Positions 34,520 through 44,705 of a DNA stretch of 64,000 nucleotides are shown in pieces; within the stretch, counting starts at the first letter, position 1, and every line of letters starts with the position of its first letter. The translations under genes and the position numbers were made by a program. The notes beneath the pieces were generated by a model. The model was not told where the DNA came from, did not search any database, and saw nothing but the letters and a program-made list of their open reading frames with translations. Source of the DNA: Rebecca billardiae RCC1528 (Eukaryota > Haptophyta); the NCBI GenBank assembly GCA_965240325.2, contig OZ251233.1, positions 1,860,001-1,924,000 on the forward strand. The letters run 5' to 3'.

Positions 34520-36560
34520 TCTATGCTGCACGCGGCAGCAGCAGCTGGGCCGCTGGGATGGTCCTGCACGGATGACGGCGGTCGCCGCGGCTGACAGCTT
34601 GGTGTCACTGGTTCGAAGGGCCTGGACGACGGACGCGCCGAGCGTGGTGACGCTGCTCGATGCGCCCACGGCACTGCCAAGCGCGCTGGAGCCGCTGCCT
34701 CGAGCACTACTGTGCCCGCGCCCAGCTTGGACAGCAGCAGCTGCGCTCAACTCCGCGCCGCGTGCCGTGGCAGCAGCAGGGATGGTGCCACGGCGGCCGG
34801 CGGCGGTCGACGGAGCTGTCGGCTCGGCGGTGCACGCCCGAGGGGCCTGGGCGGTGGGCGCACCGAACGCGGTGCCGCTGCTCGCCTCGCCCATGGCGCT
34901 GGAGCCGCTGCCATCCGACGCTGCTGCGCCCGCGCCCAGCTTGCGCAGCAGCGGCTGCGCTCGACTCCGCGCAGAGTGCGGCGGCAGCAGCAGGGATGGT
35001 GCTACGGTGGGCGACGACGGTCGCTAGAGCTGAAAGCTCGGCGGTGTGCGCCCGAGGGGCCTGGGCGGTGGGCGCACCGAACGCGGTGCCGCTGCTCGCC
35101 TCGCCCATGGCGCTCGAGCCGCTGCCATCCGACGCTGCTGCGCCCGCGCCCAGCTTGGGCAGCAGCGGCTGCGCTCGACTCCGCGCAGAGTGCGGCGGCA
35201 GCAGCAGGGATGGTGCTACGGTGGGCGACGACGGTCGCTAGAGCTGAAAGCTCGGCGGTGCGCGCCCGAGGGGCCTGGGTGGTGGGCGCACCGACGCGGT
35301 GCCGCTGCTCGCCTCGCCCATGGCGCTCGAGCCGCTGCCATCCGACGCTGCTGCGCCCGCGCCCAGCTTGGGCAGCAGCGGCTGCGCTCGACTCCGCGCA
35401 GAGTGCGGCGGCAGCAGCAGGGATGGTGCTACGGTGGGCGACGACGGTCGCTAGAGCTGCAAGCTCGGCGGTGCGCGCCCGAGGGGCCTGGGCGGTGGGC
35501 GCACCGAACGCGGTGCCGCTGCTCGCCTCGCCCATGGCGCTGAAGCCGCTGCCATCCGACGCTGCTGCGCCCGCGCCCAGCTTGGGCAGCAGCGGCTGCG
35601 CTCGACTCCGCGCAGAGTGCGGCGGCAGCAGCAGGGATGGTGCTACGGTGGGCGACGACGGTCGCTTGAGCTGAAAGCTCGGCGGTGTGCGCCCGAGGGG
35701 CCTTGGCGGTGGGCGCACCGAACGCGGTGCCGCTGCTCGCCTCGCCCATGGCGCTCGAGCCGCTGCCATCCGACGCTGCTGCGCACGCGCCAAGCTTGGG
35801 CAGCAGCGGCTGCGCTCGACTCCGCGCAGAGTGCGGCGGCAGCAGCAGGGATGGTGCTACGGTGGGCGACGACGGTCGCTAGAGCTGAAAGCTCGGCGGT
35901 GCGCGCCCGAGGGGCCTGGGTGGTGGGCGCACCGACGCGGTGCCGCCTCTCGCCTCGCCCACGGCGCTCGAGCCGCTGCCATCCGACGCTGCTGCGCCCG
36001 CGCCCAGCTTGGGCAGCAGCGGCTGCGCTCGACTCCGCGCAGAGTGCGGCGGCAGCAGCAGGGATGGTGCTACGGTGGGCGACGACGGTCGCTTGAGCTG
36101 AAAGCTCGGCGGTGCGCGCCCGAGGGGCCTGGGCGGTGGGCGCACCGAACGCGGTGCCGCTGCTCGCCTCGCCCATGGCGCTGGAGCCGCTGCCATCCGA
36201 CGCTGCTGCGCCCGCGCCCAGCTTGGGCAGCAGCGGCTGCGCTCGACTCCGCGCCGCGTGCGGCGGCAGCAGCAGGGATGGTGCTGCGGTGGGCGACGAC
36301 GGTCGCTAGAGCTGAAAGCTCAGCGGTGTGCGCCTGAGGGGCCTGGGCGGTGGGTGCATTGAGCGCGCTGACGCCTCTCGCCTCGCCCGGCGCGCTCGAG
36401 CCGCTGCCATCCGATGCTGCCGCGCCCGCGCCCTGTCGCGCCGAGTGCGGCTGCAGCATCAGGGATGGCGCCACGGCGGGCGGGCGGCGGTGCATGCAGC
36501 TAGCAGCTCGGTGCTGCACGCGCGAGGGGCCTGGGCGGCAGACGCGCGCAATGCAGTGAC
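34520..36560 (+). repeat. 214-bp tandem array, left arm
   Basis: The marker AGGGGCCTGGGCGGTGGGCG recurs at 34841, 35055, 35269, 35482, 35696, 35910, 36123, 36337 and 36535, i.e. 213-214 bp apart except at the edge. Central copies are almost identical, while outer copies are diverged, a pattern expected from array homogenisation. The unit is not a multiple of three and each frame meets stops, so it is not coding. Confidence 0.9.
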
Positions 36561-37355
36561 GCTGATGCACGCGTCAGGCGCGCTGGCCAGCCCCCGGAGC
36601 TGTCGCTACGACACTTCTTCTGTCCCGTGCTGCGAGCCGAGCCGCCAGCAGGTTCCGGGGCGGGCCAATGCCGGTCAGCTCATATTCATAAGGCCGGCGG
36701 CGCAGACCAGTCGTAGCCCGGCAGGTAGGCGATGCAGAAGTTATCAGCAGCATCATGCATCGTCATCACTACATCAGCATCCGCCTAGACGAGTACGTAA
36801 GAACTACGACTATCTTTAAATTATATATATATACACGCGTACTACGGCACCGAGCATATATCTCGAATCGTCATCGTCAATCTCCGACTAGCCGTTCAGA
36901 GCGGTACTCCGACTACGACGATGCATCAGCCAGCCCCGGGGCGGCGGCTGTCCGACACTCTGCCGTCAGAATGTGCGTATATAAGTGACTCTACTTACTC
37001 CACCTAGCGGTCTATCCGGATCGGTACCCTGGCGGCGGTGTTGTCGTCTGTCCGCCGTCACAGACTGACTCGCGTAGCTAGTCACTTATCAGTGATGTGA
37101 TGGTCTCGCCGTCCGCGTCCGGACTGTCGACGACAAGTTGTGCTGGGCCTGGCGGCTCACAGTGTAAGTTAGTAGTAGCTAACTCATCAATGTAAGAGCA
37201 GCAGTAGTGAGCAGCAGCAGTAGCAGCTCGACTGCTGGCGTCATCACCGTGCTACGTACACTCCGGCGCGACACGGTCACGGTCAGCTGGTCAGCAGTCT
37301 ATACTCTTACGCCGGGACCGTAGCAGTACTGTAGTAGAGTACGTATACCAATAAC

Positions 37356-37413
<58 letters not shown>

Positions 37414-37559
37414 TTAACGACGACCGGTCGGCGCGCGTGCCAAGCAGCACCCAGCACCGCCCGACCACCGCCGCCAGCCTGGCCGTGGCACCTCCCTGCT
37501 GCTACCACCGCATGCGGCGCGAAGCCTCCGGAGCGCAGCTGCTGCCAGGCCTGCCAGCT
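36561..37559. other. Central spacer of the foldback element
   Basis: About 1 kb of lower-GC sequence between the two opposed arrays. It holds short AT tracts, a (TA)n tract at 37357-37410 and AGCAGTAG-rich simple sequence near 37195-37230. No open frame with protein features is seen. Confidence 0.6.
37357..37410. repeat. (TA)n microsatellite
   Basis: About 27 uninterrupted TA dinucleotides in the centre of the foldback element. Confidence 0.95.
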
Positions 37560-40060
37560 GCAGCCGTGCAGCGGCGCCGGGGCGCGGGCGCAGCGGCATC
37601 GGATGGCAGAGGCTCGAGCGCGCTACGGAACGAGGCGAGCGGCTACACCGCGCTCGGTGCGTCCAGCGCCCACGCCTCTCGGGTGGGCACTGCCAAGCTT
37701 TCAGCTGTTGCGGCCGCCCGCCGTGGCACCATCCCTGCTGCTGCTGCCGCACGCGGCGCGGAGTCGAGCGCTGCTGCTGCTGCCCTGGCCGGGCGCGGGC
37801 GCAGCAGCACCGGATGGCAGCGGCTCGAGCGCTATGGGCGAGGCGAGCAGCGGCACCGCGCTCGGTGCGTCCAGCGCCCACGCCCCTCGGGCGTGCACCG
37901 CCGAGCTGCCGGCTGCAGCAACCACCGCCGCCCGCCGTGGCACCATCCCTGCTGCTGCTGCCGCACGCGGTGCGGAGTCGAGCGCAGCCGCTGCTGCCCA
38001 AGCTGGGCGCGGGCGCAGCAGCGTCGGATGGCAGCGGCTCCAGCGCCATGGGCGAGGCGAGCAGCGGCACTGCGTTCTGTGCGCCCAGCGCCCAGGCTCC
38101 TCGGGCGTGCGCTGCCGAGCTTCCAGCTGCGTCGACCGCCGCCGCCCGCCGTGGCACCATCCCTGCTGCTGCCGCCGCACGCGGCGCGGAGTCAGGCGCG
38201 GCTGCTGCTGCCAAAGCTGGGCGCGGGTGCAGCAGCATCGGATGGCAGCGGCTCGAGCGCGCTGCGGGAGGCCAGCGGGGACACCGCGCTCGGTGCGTCC
38301 AACGACCAGGCCCCTCGGGCGCACACCGCCGAGCTTTCAGCTCCAGCGACCGCCGCCGCCCGCCGTGGCACCATCCCTGCTGCTGCTGCCGCACGCGGCG
38401 CGGAGTCGAGCGCAGCCGCTGCTGCCCAAGCTGGGCGCGGGCGCAGCAGCGTCGGATGGCAGCGGCTCGAGCGCCATGGGCGAGGCGAGCAGCGGCACCG
38501 CGTTCGGTGCGCCCACCGCCCAGGCCCCTCGGGCGCACACAGCCGAGCTTTCAGCTCCAGCGACCGCCGCCGCCCGCCGTGGCACCATCCCTGCTGCTGC
38601 TGCCGCACGCGGCGCGGAGTCGAGCGCAGCCGCTGCTGCCCAAGCTTGGCGCGTGCGCAGCAGCGTCGGATGGCAGCGGCTCGAGCGCCATGGGCGAGGC
38701 GAGCAGCGGCACCGCGTTCGGTGCGCCCACCGCCCAGGCCCCTCGGGCGCACACAGCCGAGCTTTCAGCTCCAGCGACCGCCGCCGCCCGCCGTGGCACC
38801 ATCCCTGCTGCTGCTGCCGCACGCGGCGCGGAGTCGAGCGCAGCCGCTGCTGCCCAAGCTTGGCGCGTGCGCAGCAGCGTCGGATGGCAGCGGCTCGAGC
38901 GCCATGGGCGAGGCGAGCAGCGGCACCGCGCTCGGTGCGCCCACCGCCCAGGCCCCTCGGGCGCACACAGCCGAGCTTTCAGCTCCAGCGACCGCCGCCG
39001 CCCGCCGTGGCACCATCCCTGCTGCTGCTGCCGCACGCGGCGCGGAGTCGAGCGCAGCCGCTGCTGCCCAAGCTTGGCGCGTGCGCAGCAGCGTCGGATG
39101 GCAGCGGCTCGAGCGCCATGGGCGAGGCGAGCAGCGGCACCGCGCTCGGTGCGCCCACCGCCCAGGCCCCTCGGGCGCACACAGCCGAGCTTTCAGCTCC
39201 AGCGACCGCCGCCGCCCACAGTGGCACCATCCCTGCTGCTGCTGCCGCACGCGGCGCGGAGTCGAGCGCCGCTGCTGCTGCTGCCCCAGCTGGGCGTGGG
39301 CGCACCAGCACCGGATGGCAGCGGCTCGAGCGCCATGGGCGAGGCGAGCAGCGGCACCGCGCTCGGTGCGTCCAGCGCCCACGCCCCTCGGGCGCACACT
39401 GCCGAGCTTTCAGCTCCAGCGACCCACGCCGCCCGCCGTGGCACCATCCCTGCTGCTGCCGCCGCACTCGGCGCGGAGTCGAGCGCAGCCGCTGCTGCCC
39501 AAGCTTGGCGCGGGCGCAGCAGCGTCGGATGGCAGCGGCTCGAGCGCCATGGGCGAGGCGAGCAGCGGCGCCGCGTTCGGTGCGCCCACCGCCCAGGCCC
39601 CTCGGGCGCACACAGCCGAGCTTTCAGCTCCAGCGACCGCCGCCGCCCACCGTGGCACCATCCCTGCTGCTGCTGCCGCACGCGGCGCGGAGTCTAGCGC
39701 AGCCGCTGCTGCCCAAGCTTGGCGCGGGCGCAGCAGCGTCGGATGGCAGCGGCTCCAGCGCGCTGCGGGAGGCGAGCAGTGACACCGCGCTCGGTGCATC
39801 CAATGCCCGGGCCCCTCGGGCGCGCACCGCCGAGCTGACAGCTGCGCCGACCCACGCCGCCCGCCGTGGCACCATCCCTGCTGCTGCAGCCAATGCGGCG
39901 CGGAGTCAAGTGCAGCTGCAGCTGGGCCCCAGCTGGGCGCGGGCACAGCAGCACCAGATGGCAGCGGCTCCAGCGCGCTGGGCAGTGCCGTGGTCGTGTG
40001 GAGTAACGTCACCGCGCTCGGCGCGTCCATCGACGAGGCCCCTCGAGCGAGCGACACCGA
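37560..40060 (-). repeat. 214-bp tandem array, right arm (inverted)
   Basis: About twelve copies of the same unit as in the left arm, but reverse-complemented (marker CCCCTCGGGCGCACAC, spacing 214 bp across 38290-39600). Again the middle copies are nearly identical and the edge copies (37560-37900, 39780-40060) are diverged. Confidence 0.9.
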
Positions 40061-40515
40061 GCTGTCATCTGCGGCGAAAGCCGTCATCCGCCGCGGGACC
40101 ATTCCAGCAGCTGCTGCCGCATGCAGTGCAGACTCGAGCGTGGCTGCCGCTGGTGTTGGCGGCCCGGATGGGCGCGGGTGCAGCATCATCAGGTGCCAGC
40201 GACCCCATCGCGGCGGGCGCGATGGGCCAGGTCGCTGCGTTTGGCGCGCCATTGCCCAGGCCGTTCAAGCGAGCAACACCGAGCTGTTAGTTGGAGCAAC
40301 TGCTGCCGCCCGTCATGATACTGTACGTACTGCTGCTGCAGCATCAACAGCGCCGCTGTTACCAGCAGCGCTGCGCTCGTGTATCCGAAGCAGCACGGCA
40401 TTGATGGTCCTGCGGTCTGAGTAGGGGAGTATGCCAGTAGCTCGCATGCACCTGGAGTGCAGTCCATGCCTGTACTGCCTCGCCGAGTACTACTAGAGTA
40501 GTAGGACCTCATGTG

Positions 40516-41092
40516 CTCACGCAGCTGTGCCGCTGCCGTCTCCTTGCTGTGACGCGCAGAGCAAGTCGAGGAGTGTCTGGCGACCACCGGTGCCAGTGCT
40601 GCGCCGACAGGTAGATGCCCACCACCCGGCCGCGCCCGTAGCATGGGCGATGGTGAGATGAGTGGCAGCACAGCGCACAGCTACGAGCAAGGTTGATGTG
40701 CGACGGTGTGGAGGCACGCGTGCTCGCGGCATGCTCCGAGCCCCGTGCTGCGTGCCCCCTGCTGCTTCTCGCCCTTGGTCGTCTCCTCGTCGATGCCCTC
40801 CTCCCCCGTACGCGTGAGCTCCGCGACGCCATCGGGCCAGCCTACCAACGAACAGTGGGCGTGGCGCCCTGCTGACGGCTGGCATCGCAAGCCATGCACG
40901 CCTGCACACGGCAACAGGGCCGTTTGCGCCCTGTTGCCGTGTGCACGGCCACAGCGGGCCGGTGCACACGGCAACAGCAGTGCGAAACCCCCTGAGGGTG
41001 ACCCCTTTTGCGCCCCAGTGTGCACACGACAACAGGGCGCAAACGCCCTGTTGCCGTGTGCAGTCGCCAGTGGCAAACGCCAAACCTGGCTG
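40516..41092 (-). repeat. Right terminal inverted repeat
   Basis: Reverse complement of 33751-34332. It ends with CTG, followed by the target-site copy CATCAGG at 41093-41099. Confidence 0.9.
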
Positions 41093-41099
41093 CATCAGG
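41093..41099. repeat. Target-site duplication CATCAGG, right copy
   Basis: Identical to 33744-33750. Keeping one copy and removing the element joins the two gag parts in phase. Confidence 0.85.
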
Positions 41100-42023
41100 C
41101 GCATCAACAATAAATGCGGCCGCTGACTTAATGCTTGAGCTCGCTGTGACAGAGTCACGCGTCGTAGCATCTTGGAGCATAGTTTGCTCTGCCAGACCAT
41201 ACGGGTCGTTAGAGTCGCACTCATCGGTGCTAATGTCATCGTTCGATCGGTCAGACTCAGACACAGTGTCATGCGCGCGAGGCTGCAGACTGACTGCGGT
41301 CACGACCGCGCTGTCATTGGCGGCGGCCAGAAGGCCAGCACGCCGAGCAGCGTCGGCAGGCTCGAGGGCCTCGACGGTCAAAGCGGCATCGGCGGCAGCA
41401 GCGTCGAGCGCTGCATCTGCCCCGGAACGCTCGGTGACCTCGTTCGATGACTCGGAGGCCGCAAGGCACTCCTTGAGCTGCGGGCTCTCAGCCGCGCGCT
41501 CTTGAACCGCGCTCGCGGGCGCAGAGTCCCGGGCGGTAGTTGTTGAGATCCCCTGCGCAACGACGTGCGTGCGGATGGAGTGGCGCGATGGCGGGGGATG
41601 CGAGCGGCAACGCTCCTCCTCACCGCGCTGTGCGCGAACCTCCTCCTCAAGGTGATCCTTGATGTCGGCTCGAGGCCTTGCGTGCGATGCAGCATTGCGC
41701 GCATACGACACGATGCTGCCTGAGTTCAGGTCAGCGATGTTGCCAGGCCCGGAGGCGCTGGAGATGGGCTTGCGGAGAAGCGTGAGCTTCTCGCCTTGCC
41801 GGTTCTTCTCAGCCTGCATGCCCCTCAGGGCAGCGGCGAGGTAGTCTGGCGTGCGCTTGCGCGCAACCGCCGATGAGCCGCGCGGCATTGCCGCGCGCTC
41901 GGCCACGCCTGGCTTCAACCCAATGAGGGGAGCAACTGGGGCGGGCTGATGGCCGTTCACGTCCTTGCCGCTGTTCTCATCGTCTCCATCCTTGCCCAAG
42001 TTCTCCCAGCACCGTGCTAGCAT
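41100..42023 (-). pseudogene. gag-like polyprotein, 5' part (split by insertion)
   Basis: The open frame runs from ATG 42023 (and further back to a stop near 42105, inside the direct repeat) into the foldback element's terminus at 41092. About 308 residues are visible: a basic N-terminal stretch (ARKRTPDYLAAALRGMQAEK), then hydrophilic Ala/Ser/Glu-rich sequence without a recognised domain. It is in phase with 32104-33750 once the inner element and one target-site copy are left out, giving about 856 codons in all. It was probably the N-terminus of the same gag protein before insertion. Confidence 0.75.
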
Positions 42024-42124
42024 GTCAGGGAACGCGTCTCGAGGCTTGACGGTCGCGAGGTCGTGGACGAGCTTCGGCTCTTGTTTGCGGTGGTGAGCTC
42101 AGCGTGTTCGTGGTGCTCGGCTCA
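42023..42124 (-). repeat. Terminal direct repeat, 5' copy (LTR-like)
   Basis: Identical to 31861-31962. The gag ATG sits at its inner edge and the frame stays open for about 27 codons into it. Confidence 0.8.
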
Positions 42125-42332
42125 TGTTTCCGCGTTCATTCAGAATCATCTGGAATACTTCGAGATGCCGCCGCCAGCCATGCTGTCCTGCTGTATTTTA
42201 GGATGAGGTTCAGGTTGATTTTGGAGGATTTTGTGCGAGCGCCGCCGCAGCGGTCGCGCCGCCACTGTGTGACTGCGAGTAAAATGTTGGATTGGAAATT
42301 GGAAATCACTGTAGATTGGCGATTCCTTTGAC

Positions 42333-42394
<62 letters not shown>
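42125..42394. other. Spacer ending in (TA)n
   Basis: About 210 bp without recognised features, then a (TA)n tract from about 42336 to 42394 that directly abuts the first constant-end element. Confidence 0.7.
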
Positions 42395-42397
<3 letters not shown>

Positions 42398-42633
42398 GCG
42401 TTATAGGGAACCTATAACTGAGTGTCTATGAGCGACGCCAAGAATCCGGCTCGCACGGCATTCCTGCGTTGTCCTGTGCGCACCGCCGCGCGCAGGCGGA
42501 GTCCTGGTGCGCTGCCAATCTGGCCCACAGCGGCGCACCTGCAGGACTCGGTTGGTTACCGCTCACCATCCAGCTCCAGAGTCCATTCGTACCCGACGCC
42601 TTGTACGAGCCGGGCATGGCGGAGTGGCTAGAC
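42395..42633 (+). mobile_element. Constant-end element, copy 1 (239 bp)
   Basis: It starts GTGGCGTTATAGGGAACCTA and ends GGCGGAGTGGCTAGAC, with (TA)n on both sides. The start forms a hairpin GTTATAGG-GAA-CCTATAAC followed by CTGAGTGTCTATGAG. The interior is unrelated to that of the other copies. No open frame of note. Confidence 0.65.
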
Positions 42634-42647
42634 ATATATATATATAT

Positions 42648-43664
42648 GTGGGGTTATTGGTACAATAACTGATTGTCTAAGAGGACGACAAGAACGCCGG
42701 GCGCCAGCGCCGCTCATCAGCCACATCGCCCTCTACCAGACCATCGCCTCAAAGGGCGCTGCTCCCGGACAAACAGTCTGTCCGGGTTGTTCTGCCGCCC
42801 AGGAGATCGATTTCCGGCGCCGGCCTCTGCCGCCTGCTTCGCCAGGCGCGGCGTGCGAGATGGCTCCAGCCAAGCTCGTCCTGCGTCGCCGGCGGCGGCG
42901 GCTCGCACGCGGGTGGCGCGTCGCGTGCACCGACCAACATCTTTCGGCAACTCGGCGGTAAGCAACGCTCCGCATCGCGCCCCCTCGCGCTTCGGGCCAC
43001 CGCCTCTTCTCTCTCTGTGTGCGTGCGCACCCTGTGGCTCTTCCGCACCCGCCCCGATCGCACCGTTCCCTCTTCGCCACATGCCTCCTCCTCCGTGGGT
43101 GCGCCCCCACGCGGATCGCTGCTCCATCTCTCCCGCCCTGCCTCGGGATCGCCCCGGTGCCAACGCCAGCCGGCTCCTACACAAGGACCGCTGGCGGCAC
43201 ACCGCGCGCCGGGCCCCGTGCGCACCCGCGGGCCATTCACAGCATCCGCAAAGGCCGTCTAGCCTTCTCCTGCTTCCGCAGCGCCGCGCCTCGGGGCCGG
43301 CTGCCTGCTATCTCTCCTATTCGGGTTCCGTCTCACTCGCACTGCCCCACCTGCCCAGCCCCCGCTGGCCGGCCCTCGTGCGTGCGCGACTCACACGTGC
43401 CTTGCCCCCTTTCCTTCCCATCACTCAATGGGATTCTCCTCCACGCGGTGCTCCCCAACACACCATGAAACGGGATCACTCACGCACCGCGTCTCGTCGA
43501 CGGCGAGCGGCATGCCCACCGCATCTGCTGCCGCTCGCCAAGGCATGAGGACACGTAAATCCCACTGAGTAGGAACACACGCAGCCGCCTCGGCATCGAC
43601 ATGCCAGGCGGCGTGCCCACCTTCGGCCAGCAGTTGGCGTCGGCGTTCACGAGGACGGCTAGAC
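42648..43664 (+). mobile_element. Constant-end element, copy 2 (1,017 bp)
   Basis: It starts GTGGGGTTATTGGTACAATA, whose hairpin is GTTATTG-GTA-CAATAAC, and ends GAGGACGGCTAGAC. Its first ~306 bp and last ~195 bp are repeated in copy 3, but the middle ~515 bp are not. It is preceded by a short (AT)7 tract and followed directly by copy 3. Confidence 0.75.
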
Positions 43665-44530
<866 letters not shown>

Positions 44531-44705
44531 CTCCGACCTGCTGCGTCAGCCGTGGCAACGATCACGATTCTGATGATATGCGTTTCGTCGTTATTATCGT
44601 GGCGCGTCACGCTAGCGCAGCGCGCTTCTGCTGCTGCTCATAATAACGGCTCGTCGTAGTCTAACTCTAAGTCGCACTATACAATCCTCATCATTATCAA
44701 ACATG

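Larger units (their letters stand above)
33751..41092. mobile_element. Foldback-type TIR DNA element (~7.34 kb), non-coding
   Basis: Inverted termini begin CAG (CAGTAAGGTCTGG left, CAGCCAGGTTTGG right) and match almost base for base for about 580 bp. They are flanked by CATCAGG duplications. Inside the termini, 214-bp tandem units run in one orientation in the left half and in the opposite orientation in the right half, so the element is essentially a giant inverted repeat around a ~1-kb centre. No transposase is recognisable, so it is probably mobilised in trans. CAG ends and a 7-8 bp duplication fit hAT-like transposition; tandem units within long inverted arms fit Foldback elements. Its insertion splits the gag frame of the retroelement. 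Confidence 0.85.
31861..42124 (-). mobile_element. Gag-only retroelement, interrupted by a foldback element
   Basis: Two identical 102-bp direct repeats with TG...CA ends bound one long minus-strand gag-like frame that carries a CCHC knuckle. After subtracting the inner insertion (7,349 bp including one target-site copy) the element is about 2.9 kb. No protease, integrase or reverse transcriptase is present. This matches non-autonomous gag-carrying LTR elements (TR-GAG-like), but no target-site duplication flanks the outer ends (left TATAT, right TGTTT) and no clear primer-binding site follows the 5' repeat. The LTR interpretation is therefore tentative. Confidence 0.6.

Noticed and set aside
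34520-36560. Repeat-spacer array considered as CRISPR
   Set aside because: Units are contiguous 214-bp tandem copies without variable spacers, in a eukaryotic mobile element, with no cas genes.
34187-40252. Many Ala/Arg-rich open frames of 100-900 codons in the 214-bp arrays
   Set aside because: The unit is 213-214 bp, not a multiple of three, frames drift and carry a stop per unit, and the products have no domain. They are by-products of tandem GC-rich DNA.
40681-41076. Repeated small frames within the inverted termini
   Set aside because: The same sequence occurs in both termini in opposite orientation. The products have no recognisable domain and run into the gag remnants only by chance of phase.
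42611-42633. End of constant-end copy 1 (GGCGGAGTGGCTAGAC) looks like the start of a tRNA-Leu/Ser with an A box
   Set aside because: It is followed by AT repeats rather than an anticodon arm, and the equivalent ends of the other copies (GAGGACGGCTAGAC) lack the A-box match. A tRNA or SINE origin is not supported.
42673-43548. 291-codon frame inside constant-end copy 2
   Set aside because: The frame is Pro/Arg/Ser-rich without a domain, and it is broken in copy 3, where the shared first part continues into different sequence. Captured or random cargo is more likely than a gene.
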